From assembly GCF_019024285.1 (NCBI RefSeq), contig NZ_WMKZ01000014.1, positions 1 to 64,000 on the forward strand: a DNA stretch of 64,000 nt, given 5' to 3'. Under the pieces are notes generated by a model. It worked only from the letters and a program-made list of their open reading frames with translations. It did no database searches and was not told the DNA's origin. Each line of letters opens with the position of its first letter. The stretch's first letter is position 1. A program made the position numbers and the translations under genes. Positions 43,569 through 53,314 of the stretch are shown one piece after another. Source of the DNA: Alkalihalobacterium elongatum. Lineage in GTDB: Bacteria > Bacillota > Bacilli > Bacillales > Bacillaceae_F.

Positions 43569-46500
43569 CTACTTGATCTTTTTTTCTACTAATTTTTTAT
43601 TCTGATCTAAGTCTGTTACATTGACACCTTCATAAACTGTCACTTCTAACGTGTAGCGTTGACCGTTATGGTTTGGCGGTACAACTAACTCTGAAGTAAA
43701 CGTTTCATTACTTCCTGAAGCTACCATTGTAACGTCAATATGAGAAAACTGAACACGGCCATGTTTATCAATCAATTGGACTGAAACGATGAAATCTTTC
43801 GTTCCGTTCAGTTCTTTTGAATAATTCTCTATCATCGTACTTACATTGATTTTTAAGTTTCTTGCTAAAGAGTGAACTTTATTTTCTTTTCCATCGATTA
43901 AAGAAACGTTGATCTCATCAGCTTTTGCACTGTTATCATCAGCAAATACTCCGTATAAACTAAAGTGAGCTACTGAAGCTTGTACTAAGTACTGACCATC
44001 TTCTCGTTTTTCATAAGTAGAAGAAATGATCTCGTAATTACCTTGATCATTAATGTAGACAACTGTTAATGCTTCAGGGTTTTCAATAGATGGTACAATA
44101 AACGACAACGTAACAGGTTCAGTAAACGCAACTTTTTTTCCTTCAGCAGTTGTAATGTCAAAATTAAACACAGGTCCAACTGCATTAGTAAATTGATCTG
44201 TCACGTCTTCCATGATGAACTTCAAGCTTTCACCCATTGGTAATCCGTTAACTGGTACATTCATTGTCACTTCATCATTTGTGAACGCAATAGCGGCTCC
44301 TGTTTGCTTGAGTGCTTGTAAAACTGCTGAATTAACCGTAATGCGATCATCTTCACTAATGTTTACATCTAGTACATTACCACTTTCTTGAACTTGTTCT
44401 AAATCTAAATCCTTTTCAGTAAACAAAGGCTCTTTTGGTTGTACTTCAACCCACTCGAACGATAATGTGTTACGTAATCCTGGTTGTGAGAAATAAGCAT
44501 CCAGGTTACCTGTTACTTGTACTAATTTCCCATAGTTTTCAGGATTGTCTACAAGATTAAGCGCTGAGCGAATAGCTGTATTAGGAAGCTGTACTGGTAA
44601 TACTTTCGTACGGTCACGTTCATCTAAACGATCGGCAATGACTAAATTCGTTGTCACAAAGTTTCCATCGTACGAAGGTAGGTTATTCGTCATCGTACCA
44701 ATAATGTAGCCTTGAACCGTTCCTTGACCACTATTGTTTGCAATGGCTTCTGCAACTGTTAAATAATCTTTTACAGGCTCGTCATCTTTTACAAATTCAA
44801 TGATATCTTCAACACTACGTGGTTTTACTTGAATGACATCATTGAAACGCGAAGATACTCCATATATAGTAACCACGTCTCCATTGTTAAAGGTAAAGTC
44901 TTCATACTTTAAACCTGTCCTGTTATCAACGCGAATAACGACTGACTCTTCGCCTTTGACTGCATTAAATTCAAACGTACCAAAACTATTTACACTCTTT
45001 AGGCCCGAAATTGTCACTCCCTCTAGAACGATAAGTTGCCCTTCGTTCTCTGTTGTAACTTGTTTTGGTGTTAACTGTTTAGCTTCAGGTAATTCATTAC
45101 CTGAACTAATTACATCTACAGTAGTTGGCGTAACAATTTGTAGTTCTTGTCCAAATTCTCCAAGCTTACCCGTAATGGAAATACGATCACCTTTTTGGAC
45201 ATCAAAGCTATTTTGGAAGACATAAATACCTGCTGTTTCATCTTGAATATAAAACCCTTTTTGTCCCCATGCTCCTGGTGTTGAAGTGACGATTCCTGTT
45301 GTTGTGACCTCATCTCCTTGAGCTGCTTTACGAACTTCAGCTAGTGTCATTTCACCATTCTCTACTTCAATAAATTCGTAGCTGCTCGGTGCACGAAGTC
45401 CTGCCCGACTAAAATAGGCACTTAAATCCCCTGTAATCCTGACAAGTTTTCCAAGATTAGCAGGGTTATCTTGAAGGTTTAACGCTGTTCGAATCGATGT
45501 ACCATTAACTAACTGTATAGGCATTGTATTTTCATTTACTCGTTCTGTAGTAGAGTCTGCCAAAATGATGTTTGATGCAACAAACCCTGAATCAAACGCA
45601 TTATTGGAACCGACAATATAACCTTGAACGGTTACATCTTTTACTTCAGGAGTTTGTGCGAACAATGCTTTTGCTTGTGCTATCGTTAATACACCATCTG
45701 GGATTTCAACCTCATCTTTTGGTGCGCCCTGTATTGTAATACGTGATCCTTCATCATAATCAATAGGACCTTCATGATTTTCAACAAATGTAACAACGGC
45801 TTCCCAAACCTTGCCGTAATTTCCACCGACTAGTTCATCTCCAAGGTTATAAAAGCCTCGTCCATGCATGAAATCATTATAAGCAACCGTATATTCTTTT
45901 GCTTCATCAATAGCTGTTCCATCTTGATGCATGAGTTTGATCGACGTGAATTGTCCATTTTCTTTAATTAATTCATAATGAAAACCAGATACTTGTAGAT
46001 CTACTCCATTATGATACTTTGCTTGTTCTAATAACACTTCTTTTATTCGTTGAGCGTTTGTTTTTACAACAACAGTTTCATTTCCAAACTGATCTAGTGC
46101 TTGAATTTGTGCATCTGTAATATCTCCAGCGGGGATTCTTCCTGTAACTGAAGAACTATTTAGCATACCGAAATCAGCGTCAGTTACATAACGAACCGAA
46201 TCTGCATAGAGATTTCCTAAACTTGAGTCGCTGTGCTTCCCGTTGTCAGAAGTCAGACCTTTTTCTGTAAAACCGATGACATTTCCAACAATTGGAGCGT
46301 CACTTGCTTTTATTAGTGAAATTCTCTGATTTCCTTCATAGTTAATGGCTTGATTATTTTCTGTTAAATACTTTGCATACTTGATCATAGCTTCTGTCAT
46401 AAATCCTGACTTTGCTTCAAGTACGTTACCTACAAAATTATAGCCACTTCCACCCGTACCAATGTAGTCACCAACTGAAACAATGTAAGAAGCATTATCT

Positions 46501-47819
46501 ATAATTGGTTTACCATTCACGTATAACTGAGCATCAATATACTGGCCAGCGTTATTTGTTATGATGTTGTATGTTAAACCTGAAGTCTGTAGGTCAATCC
46601 TATTTCGATTGCCTCGAGTATAAGAATACTCAATTACATCTTTAATGGCTTCACCAGTCATCTCAATCTTCATGATTTCATTGGCGAAAGGCTCAATTGT
46701 ATAAATATCATTAACTGTAATATCACCAGCTGGAATATTAGCACGAATACCACCGTTATTCGTTAATGCAATATCTGCCCCAGTTAAATAGCCAATTGAG
46801 TCAGTCCAAAAGTTTCCTAGTGATGTATCTGTAGATCCACTACGATTTAAACCTGTTTCGGTAACCCCGATGACTTCACTTAAAAGCTCATCCATCTCTG
46901 CATTATATGCATCAACTTTAGCTTGGATTGCAGGATTGACGTCAACCAGTTCATTAACCTTTTGTAAAAAGCCTGAAACCAAAACTTCATTCGTACTAGA
47001 ATTAAATGAAATCGATAAGTTTCCAACATTTTCAGCATTTCCACCCGTTTGTACAATAGGTGTACCATTGACTACAGCTGGCTGCGATAAAGTTGTATGG
47101 GAATGCCCGCCAATTATTACATCAAAGAAATCAACTGCTTCCGCTAATTTACGGTCTTCACTATAACCCTGGTGAGTTAATGCAATTAATACATCAACTT
47201 CGTCTTTAAGATATGCAAATTTCATTGCTGTTTCAATTGGGTCCTCAAAAGTAATTCCTACGACGTTTGCAGGAGCTGTAGAAGGCGGAGTTTCAGTAAG
47301 CGCAAAGACACCAACTTTTAAACCGTCTAAGTTAAATATCTTATAAGGCTCTGGTTGAGGGAATGGAATAGGAGTATCTTCTACTGTCGTATTGGCACTT
47401 AGCCAAGAAAATTGTGATTCCTTTATACGTTTTACAGCCTCTTCTTGGCCGTAATCAAAATCATGATTACCAATTGCCATCGCATCAAGACCCATATCAT
47501 TGAGTAGATCAATTATGGATACACCATAATTTAAATCAACAACTGGATTTCCACTAAAAATATCACCTGCATCCAAGTAAAGAGAGCGTGTTGCTTCTCC
47601 CCTTACTGCCTCTATGTATGCAGATATCTTACCAAAATCATCGATCTTAGCATGGATGTCATTCGTGTGTAATACTTTTAGTTCAATAATGTTTTCATCA
47701 TTTGGATCATACCCTGTTGCAAAGACTGGTGTTAATGAACCAAACAATGAATAGAATGCTAGAGTGAATACAAGAATTGCAGAATAGAACTTCTTATGTT
47801 TTACAAAAAAATGATTCAT
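43569..47819 (-). CDS. large secreted multidomain 5'-nucleotidase/phosphoesterase (YhcR-like)
   Basis: 1416 residues. Signal peptide 1-35; metallophosphatase domain with HTNDIH (51-56), GDIFSG, GNHD (117-120) and GGHSHT (237-242); a 5'-nucleotidase C domain (about 310-480); a second 5'-nucleotidase C domain without its own metallophosphatase (about 510-680); then two matching beta modules (about 690-800 and 1045-1155, each with ..YIVGS/GT.., SIRTALNL/IRSALNL and YFSRAGLR/YFSQPGLR) separated by a YhcR-type OB fold (about 805-890), and a beta-rich C-terminus. No LPXTG anchor. It should release phosphate and nucleosides from extracellular nucleotides or nucleic acids. Native substrate uncertain. 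Confidence 0.88.
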   Translation of the reverse strand: MNHFFVKHKKFYSAILVFTLAFYSLFGSLTPVFATGYDPNDENIIELKVLHTNDIHAKIDDFGKISAYIEAVRGEATRSLYLDAGDIFSGNPVVDLNYGVSIIDLLNDMGLDAMAIGNHDFDYGQEEAVKRIKESQFSWLSANTTVEDTPIPFPQPEPYKIFNLDGLKVGVFALTETPPSTAPANVVGITFEDPIETAMKFAYLKDEVDVLIALTHQGYSEDRKLAEAVDFFDVIIGGHSHTTLSQPAVVNGTPIVQTGGNAENVGNLSISFNSSTNEVLVSGFLQKVNELVDVNPAIQAKVDAYNAEMDELLSEVIGVTETGLNRSGSTDTSLGNFWTDSIGYLTGADIALTNNGGIRANIPAGDITVNDIYTIEPFANEIMKIEMTGEAIKDVIEYSYTRGNRNRIDLQTSGLTYNIITNNAGQYIDAQLYVNGKPIIDNASYIVSVGDYIGTGGSGYNFVGNVLEAKSGFMTEAMIKYAKYLTENNQAINYEGNQRISLIKASDAPIVGNVIGFTEKGLTSDNGKHSDSSLGNLYADSVRYVTDADFGMLNSSSVTGRIPAGDITDAQIQALDQFGNETVVVKTNAQRIKEVLLEQAKYHNGVDLQVSGFHYELIKENGQFTSIKLMHQDGTAIDEAKEYTVAYNDFMHGRGFYNLGDELVGGNYGKVWEAVVTFVENHEGPIDYDEGSRITIQGAPKDEVEIPDGVLTIAQAKALFAQTPEVKDVTVQGYIVGSNNAFDSGFVASNIILADSTTERVNENTMPIQLVNGTSIRTALNLQDNPANLGKLVRITGDLSAYFSRAGLRAPSSYEFIEVENGEMTLAEVRKAAQGDEVTTTGIVTSTPGAWGQKGFYIQDETAGIYVFQNSFDVQKGDRISITGKLGEFGQELQIVTPTTVDVISSGNELPEAKQLTPKQVTTENEGQLIVLEGVTISGLKSVNSFGTFEFNAVKGEESVVIRVDNRTGLKYEDFTFNNGDVVTIYGVSSRFNDVIQVKPRSVEDIIEFVKDDEPVKDYLTVAEAIANNSGQGTVQGYIIGTMTNNLPSYDGNFVTTNLVIADRLDERDRTKVLPVQLPNTAIRSALNLVDNPENYGKLVQVTGNLDAYFSQPGLRNTLSFEWVEVQPKEPLFTEKDLDLEQVQESGNVLDVNISEDDRITVNSAVLQALKQTGAAIAFTNDEVTMNVPVNGLPMGESLKFIMEDVTDQFTNAVGPVFNFDITTAEGKKVAFTEPVTLSFIVPSIENPEALTVVYINDQGNYEIISSTYEKREDGQYLVQASVAHFSLYGVFADDNSAKADEINVSLIDGKENKVHSLARNLKINVSTMIENYSKELNGTKDFIVSVQLIDKHGRVQFSHIDVTMVASGSNETFTSELVVPPNHNGQRYTLEVTVYEGVNVTDLDQNKKLVEKKIK

Positions 47820-47966
47820 GATTTTCCTCCTTAATAGATTTTTATTACAGTAAAACTATAGTAGATGATTGTAAATAATAGATTAAAATTCAGTAAAAAC
47901 TATATAAAAAAAATACAAAAGTGTTTTAAAATAAAAAAATCATTCATTTATCATAGGAGGAATATC

Positions 47967-48164
47967 ATGAAAGTTAAAATAAACGGAATAGAAGTTGAGC
48001 TATTTCATGGAGCTACGTTAAAACACGCACTACTTAAAATAAATGAAAATCTTTATAGAGACGTTATAAATAGAGAAGCGATAATTAGAGACCAAGAAGG
48101 AAATATTACCGATTTGAACGGGGCTGCTGGAAGCAATTTTTGTTATACAGTAGAAAGCACATAA
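47967..48164 (+). CDS. small protein, possibly beta-grasp
   Basis: 65 residues starting at ATG 47967 with AGGAGG 6 nt upstream. MKVKINGIEVELFHGATLKHALLK resembles the start of ThiS/MoaD-type beta-grasp proteins, but the C-terminus is SNFCYTVEST instead of Gly-Gly, so it cannot be a sulfur carrier in the usual way. No confident family. It is divergent from the nucleotidase gene and shares its 147-bp intergenic region. Confidence 0.6.
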   Translation: MKVKINGIEVELFHGATLKHALLKINENLYRDVINREAIIRDQEGNITDLNGAAGSNFCYTVEST

Positions 48165-48552
48165 ATTCACGGTGCTTAAATTCTCATGCTAACAAAACCC
48201 ACTAGCTAATAAAACTCGACTATACCTCCTAATAGTAGTTTTGCCATATATACATTTTCAATATAAAAACCCCCTTCCCCTACTCTACTTAACCCAAGTA
48301 TTAAAATAATAGTTTCCTGAAATATTTCGACACACTAAACTTTAGGAATAGGAAGTTAATCCTACTTCCACTCATTTATATGCGTTTTTATCTCAGAATA
48401 GCAAATTTTCAGGCTACTAAATCATCCTATTATCACAAGATTTATAACCTACTTTATATTAATATACTAACTAGCTTAACTTTTTAGAAAATTCATTCTC
48501 CGACTCAGAGCTGGATTTTCACAAACTAACATTATATAAGGAGAGGATTTTA
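48165..48552. other. intergenic region before the protease gene
   Basis: 388 bp of AT-rich DNA with no convincing gene, palindrome or promoter. A minus-strand AGGAGG near 48227 is not followed by a usable start. The protease promoter must lie here. Confidence 0.35.
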
Positions 48553-50685
48553 TTGTTTCAACGTAGGAAGAATTCCTTCAAGGGAATTATCTTATCACTC
48601 GTATTTTTATTAGCATTCTCGGCGTTTGCTGGCTTTGCTGGAGCAAACACAAAACAAGATGCAGCTAAGGCTTATGGAGATTTTAACTTCTCTTCGTCTA
48701 AGAAAACTTCAGTTATTGTTGAACTGAATGAACCTTCAATCATTGAAGCGAAACACAAAGGTCAAAAGCAATCAAAACAAAACTTAAAAAAGGTACGTGA
48801 CAACGTAAAAGCTAACGTACAAAAGGTTGCAAAAAACGCAAACGTTAACCGTGAGTACGATCACGTATTCTCTGGTTTTTCTGTAGAAGTAAAAGAAAGT
48901 GATATTCCAGAACTTCTTAAAGTACCTGGTGTAAAAGCAATCTATCCAAACGTTGAATATACAGTTGATACGGTTGGTGAAGGTATAGAAATCGATGCAC
49001 TTGAAATTTCTCCTGAGATGATGGACAGCGCGCCATTTATCGGTTCTGATAAAGCTTGGGCAGAAGGTTTTACTGGTGAAGGTATTACAGTAGCAATCCT
49101 TGACACTGGTGTTGACTATAAACACCCTGATTTAGAAGATAACTTTGGAGATTACAAGGGTTGGGACTTTGTTGATAACAACGACTCTCCTCAAGAAACT
49201 CCAGTTGGAGACCCACGTGGTGGTTCAACAAACCATGGTACTCACGTAGCTGGTACAGTGGCTGCAAATGGTGCTATTAAAGGGGTAGCTCCAGAGGCTA
49301 CATTACTTTCTTATCGTGTTCTTGGTCCTGGTGGACGTGGAACTACTGAAAATGTAATTGCTGGTATTGAAAGAGCCGTACAAGACGGTGCTGATATTAT
49401 GAACTTATCTTTAGGTAATACATTGAATAGCCCAGACTTTGCTACAAGTCTTGCACTAGATTGGGCAATGGCAGAAGGTGTTGTAGCCGTTACTTCAAAC
49501 GGTAACAGCGGTCCACACAACTGGACAGTAGGTTCACCTGGTACATCTCGTGAAGCAATCTCTGTTGGTGCAACACAGCTTCCTTATGATTTATATCGTT
49601 CAGAACTATTTACTTCAGAAGGTGTTGAATATCCATCTGCAAAAGTAATGGGTTACTCTGACGTTGAGAAATTGAAAGCTCTTAATGGTCAAGAATTAGA
49701 ATTTGTTGATGTAGGTTTAGGTGCAGTAAAAGATTTTGAAGGTAAAGACCTTAAAGGGAAAATTGCTTTAATTAGCCGTGGTGATTTTGCATTCGTAGAT
49801 AAAGCGACAAATGCTAAAGCTGCTGGGGCAGCTGGTATAATCATGTATAACAACGTTGCAGGTGAAATGCCAGATGTTCCTGGATTAGCATTACCAACGA
49901 TTAAATTGGATGATGTCGATGGGAAGAATTTTGTTAAAGAATTTAGTGCTGGAAATAATACAGTTTTATTCACAGTCAAGTTCGACAAAGTTGTTGGAGA
50001 AACAGTAGCAAACTTCTCTTCTCGTGGTCCAGTTATGGATACATGGATGATTAAGCCAGACGTTTCAGCTCCTGGTGTTGCAATTGTAAGTACAGTACCG
50101 ACTCACAACTCAGCAAATCCACATGGATATGCATCTCTACAAGGGACAAGCATGGCTGCTCCGCACGTAGCTGGTGCTGCTGCACTTATTTTACAAGCGA
50201 ACCCTAACTGGAGCGTTGACTTTGTGAAGGCATCTCTTATGAACACTGCTGAAAACCTTTATGATATTAACGAAAAATTATATCCGCACAACACTCAAGG
50301 TGCTGGAAGTATCCGTGTCGTGGATGCAATCCATGCAGACACATTAATTACACCTGGTAGCCACTCTTTCGGAGTATTCTTAAATGGTGAAGAAACAGAA
50401 GTAAAAGCTCAACAATTTACAATTAATAACCTATCAAAGGATCGCAAACGCTATTCATTTGATGTGAAATTTAATGAAAAAGGCATTAAAGTAACAACAA
50501 GCCGAAATCTTGTCGTACAGCCTAACCGTTCACAAGATGTAAACTTCAATGCACATGTCGATGCTAGTAAACTAGCTCCTGGTTACTATGAAGGAACAAT
50601 TACAGTAAGTGACGGAACAAAAACATATGAAGTTCCAACGATCTTATTTGTAGGCGAGCCTGACTACCCACGTGCTAATCAATAA
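48553..50685 (+). CDS. vpr: secreted subtilisin-family protease (Vpr-like)
   Basis: 710 residues: signal peptide (1-31), inhibitor I9 propeptide (about 50-140), S8 catalytic domain with D184 (AILDTGVDYKHPDL), H228 (NHGTHVAGT) and S533 (GTSMAAPHVAG), and a PA domain inserted at about 380-475 (KIALISRGDFAFVDKATNA). The C-terminal 120 residues form a beta domain. This is the Vpr layout, though shorter than the roughly 800-residue B. subtilis protein. TTG start at 48553 with AAGGAGAGG. Likely a broad extracellular protease. Confidence 0.9.
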   Translation: MFQRRKNSFKGIILSLVFLLAFSAFAGFAGANTKQDAAKAYGDFNFSSSKKTSVIVELNEPSIIEAKHKGQKQSKQNLKKVRDNVKANVQKVAKNANVNREYDHVFSGFSVEVKESDIPELLKVPGVKAIYPNVEYTVDTVGEGIEIDALEISPEMMDSAPFIGSDKAWAEGFTGEGITVAILDTGVDYKHPDLEDNFGDYKGWDFVDNNDSPQETPVGDPRGGSTNHGTHVAGTVAANGAIKGVAPEATLLSYRVLGPGGRGTTENVIAGIERAVQDGADIMNLSLGNTLNSPDFATSLALDWAMAEGVVAVTSNGNSGPHNWTVGSPGTSREAISVGATQLPYDLYRSELFTSEGVEYPSAKVMGYSDVEKLKALNGQELEFVDVGLGAVKDFEGKDLKGKIALISRGDFAFVDKATNAKAAGAAGIIMYNNVAGEMPDVPGLALPTIKLDDVDGKNFVKEFSAGNNTVLFTVKFDKVVGETVANFSSRGPVMDTWMIKPDVSAPGVAIVSTVPTHNSANPHGYASLQGTSMAAPHVAGAAALILQANPNWSVDFVKASLMNTAENLYDINEKLYPHNTQGAGSIRVVDAIHADTLITPGSHSFGVFLNGEETEVKAQQFTINNLSKDRKRYSFDVKFNEKGIKVTTSRNLVVQPNRSQDVNFNAHVDASKLAPGYYEGTITVSDGTKTYEVPTILFVGEPDYPRANQ

Positions 50686-50696
50686 TTAACTAATTG

Positions 50697-50730
50697 AAAA
50701 GGATCAGAGACTAATCTCTGATCCTTTTTT
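50697..50730. terminator. terminator protease / GGDEF gene
   Basis: AAAAGGATCAGAGA pairs with TCTCTGATCCTTTT around a 4-nt loop with T and A runs on both flanks: shared by the two convergent genes. Confidence 0.9.
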
Positions 50731-52861
50731 ATATTTCACTGCTTTCTTTTAAAAAAGCTAAGACCTCCGCTTCTCCCATCGGTTCACTAATATAATAGCC
50801 CTGTACCGCATCACATTGCTTCGACTTAAGGAAATTTAGTTGTTTCTCATTTTCAACACCTTCTGCAACAACGCATAATCCTAAGCTGTGTGCAAGAGTT
50901 ATAATCGCAGATGCAATCTCTTGATTGGCTTCATTTTTATCGGAGTCAAAGATAAACGATCGATCTATTTTTAATGTATCAATCGGAAACTGATTTAAAT
51001 AGCTTAATGAAGAAAAACCTGTTCCAAAATCATCTATTGAAATTGTAACACCTAAATCCTTTAATTGCTCGAGTATCACTGTTGCCTGTTTCGGTGCTTT
51101 CATGACGGTAGTTTCAGTTAGTTCTAGTTCTAGTGCTTCTGGACAAAGCTCTGAGTCCTTTATTGCCCTAGCAATTACACTCTTAATACTTTGCTTTTGA
51201 AACTGTTGTGCTGATAAGTTAACACTCACTGTCAGAGGATACCCTGCTTCATGCCATATTTTACATTGCTTGCACGCTTCACGAATGACCCATTCTCCTA
51301 TAGGAACGATTAAACCTGTTTCCTCTGCCAGTTCAATAAAGGAACTAGGAGATACGAGGTTTCCATCCCCCCGTTGCCAGCGAATTAACGCTTCCATCCC
51401 ATAAATATTACCTGTCTTTAAGTCAATCTTTGGTTGGTAGTACAAAGTAAATTCATTATGTTCTAATGCCTGTCTTAGTGAAATTTCTAATTCCATTCGT
51501 TTCTTGGCACTTTCTTTCATCACGTTATCAAACACGCAAAACCCATCTCTACCGGCTTCCTTTGAGCGATACATCGCAATATCAGCATTTTGAATCAATG
51601 TGTGAATTTCTTCACCGTGATCTGGTGAGATACTAATACCAATACTTGTTGATACTTTAAAGCTCTGTCCTTCAATATCAAATGGCTGTTCCATCGCATC
51701 TATAATTTTTTCACAAACCAATCTAATTTTACTTTCTTCCTTTATGTTAGGAAGAGCAATAATAAATTCGTCTCCCCCTAGTCTAGCTAATATATCTGTT
51801 TTACTTAACGATCGCTGTAATCTTTCGGCAACATACTGTAATAACAAGTCTCCTGCCTGATGTCCTAGACTGTCATTAATTACTTTAAAGTGATCTAAAT
51901 CTAAAAGTAAGATCGCTAGCTTGTTATCTTTTGAACGTTTTCTCGTTAAATACCGTTTAATATAAGAATAGATATACCAACGATTGGGGAGCCCAGTCAG
52001 TGAATCGTGATAGGCCATATGCTTAATTTGCTCTTCCACTTTCTTACGATCACTAATATCTCGACTTAACCCTAAATATAATACTCGGTCTCCAACACGT
52101 ATTAAACCTACATTTGTTTCAGCTGGAAATGAAGATCCACCTTTACGAAGAATACCATGCTCATAACTATATGTCTTACTTCGATTTACTATATTGTAGA
52201 CATCTGCTAGCCTTTCAGCTGGTAAATCTACAATGTCTTCAATAGACAATGTTAGTAAATCCTCTCTGCAATAGCCTAGCTTCTCACAGGCAGCTGTATT
52301 TACGTCTATTATTCTTCCAGTACTATCACTTAGAAAAAAACTATCGGCTGCTTGGTCCACTAACTTCTGGAAAAGCTCTTCACTTTCTTTTAATTTCTTT
52401 TCAGCCTTCACACGGTCGGTAATATCAAGTGCAAAACCAAGAAGAAATTCCTTCTTCGATACATCGTCTAATGAAATAATCGTTTTTCCTGTATAAACAT
52501 AGCTTTCTTGACCTTGAAAATCAGCAAGTATTTCTTTGGTCAAAAGCTGTTTCGTCTCCCATACGTGTAAATCATCTTGTCGAACTTTTTCAGCAACAGG
52601 TTTCGTGAAAAAATCAAATACAGTTTTACCAACCAACTCTTTACTCGTTAGTCCATTACAATCACAAGCTTGTTTATTAGCAAAGACTGTTCTTCCAGCC
52701 GCATCCTCTAAAAAAATATTAATGGGAAGTGCATCAAGGATTTTTGCATTTAATTTTTCTTCCATTCGTAACTGAAGTAAAAGTTCAGCCTCTCTTTTTT
52801 CTAATTCTTCTATACGCTTGCAGAGTTCAAGTTCTCCTATTGATTGTACCTCTGATTTCAT
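50729..52861 (-). CDS. PAS-PAS-GGDEF-EAL cyclic-di-GMP protein
   Basis: 710 residues: N-terminal coiled coil (15-45), two PAS domains (about 45-155 and 165-280), a GGDEF cyclase domain with an intact GGDEF at 362-366, and an EAL phosphodiesterase domain with EAL at 490-492 and the DDFGTGFSSLSYL loop. No membrane segment. Both active sites look complete, so direction of the activity cannot be told. ATG 52861 has GGGAG 8 nt upstream. It sits in the phosphate island but no link to phosphate is visible in it. Confidence 0.93.
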   Translation of the reverse strand: MKSEVQSIGELELCKRIEELEKREAELLLQLRMEEKLNAKILDALPINIFLEDAAGRTVFANKQACDCNGLTSKELVGKTVFDFFTKPVAEKVRQDDLHVWETKQLLTKEILADFQGQESYVYTGKTIISLDDVSKKEFLLGFALDITDRVKAEKKLKESEELFQKLVDQAADSFFLSDSTGRIIDVNTAACEKLGYCREDLLTLSIEDIVDLPAERLADVYNIVNRSKTYSYEHGILRKGGSSFPAETNVGLIRVGDRVLYLGLSRDISDRKKVEEQIKHMAYHDSLTGLPNRWYIYSYIKRYLTRKRSKDNKLAILLLDLDHFKVINDSLGHQAGDLLLQYVAERLQRSLSKTDILARLGGDEFIIALPNIKEESKIRLVCEKIIDAMEQPFDIEGQSFKVSTSIGISISPDHGEEIHTLIQNADIAMYRSKEAGRDGFCVFDNVMKESAKKRMELEISLRQALEHNEFTLYYQPKIDLKTGNIYGMEALIRWQRGDGNLVSPSSFIELAEETGLIVPIGEWVIREACKQCKIWHEAGYPLTVSVNLSAQQFQKQSIKSVIARAIKDSELCPEALELELTETTVMKAPKQATVILEQLKDLGVTISIDDFGTGFSSLSYLNQFPIDTLKIDRSFIFDSDKNEANQEIASAIITLAHSLGLCVVAEGVENEKQLNFLKSKQCDAVQGYYISEPMGEAEVLAFLKESSEI

Positions 52862-53314
52862 TCTTGTCACTCCCACTGCTGATTGTCTTATAAAAAGTCC
52901 AACTACCTATATTTTAGTTAAAAAATCTCAAATTTCATAGAGCTTATGTTAACCCGTATGATGATCATCTAACTAAGTGTCAAAACGGCCTATTATTTAC
53001 CATTTTACTATAAAAATTTTACAGAAATTCAATACTCGAAAACTCTTTCACTCTTCAACTTAAGGACAAAAGTTACAGTTTAAAGGTTTTGTTTACAACA
53101 CCTTCCTTAATGACATCTCCTGAAAGTTCACACCTAGTATAAAAGACCTGGTTTATTCATTTGATGTAGTTCAATGTTAATACTTTAGAGGTATTTTCCA
53201 ACATTAACAATATAACAATAGTTTTTAAATAATACTTTAAAACTCATTTGCTAGATTTTTCATAGAACAACTTCTATGTTTCGCATCCTATTAAAAATTA
53301 GGGAGGCATAAATA
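52862..53314. other. intergenic region before phoX-1
   Basis: 453 bp between divergent genes. Near 53204 TTAACA and ATAACA occur close together, with TTTACA around 53092; these could be remnants of a PhoP box but do not show the 11-bp phasing seen upstream of the other phoX genes. No gene or hairpin otherwise. Confidence 0.4.

Noticed and set aside
44833-45225. 130-codon plus-strand frame inside the nucleotidase gene
   Set aside because: Antisense shadow of a strong coding gene, with no ribosome site or recognisable protein.
47825-47880. PhoP box before the large nucleotidase gene
   Set aside because: On the minus strand TTTACA is followed 11 and 22 bp later by CTACTA and TTACTG, which are poor matches; only the phasing fits.
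53080-53230. PhoP box before phoX-1
   Set aside because: TTAACA-like words are present but not spaced by about 11 bp, so I left it as an unconfirmed possibility.
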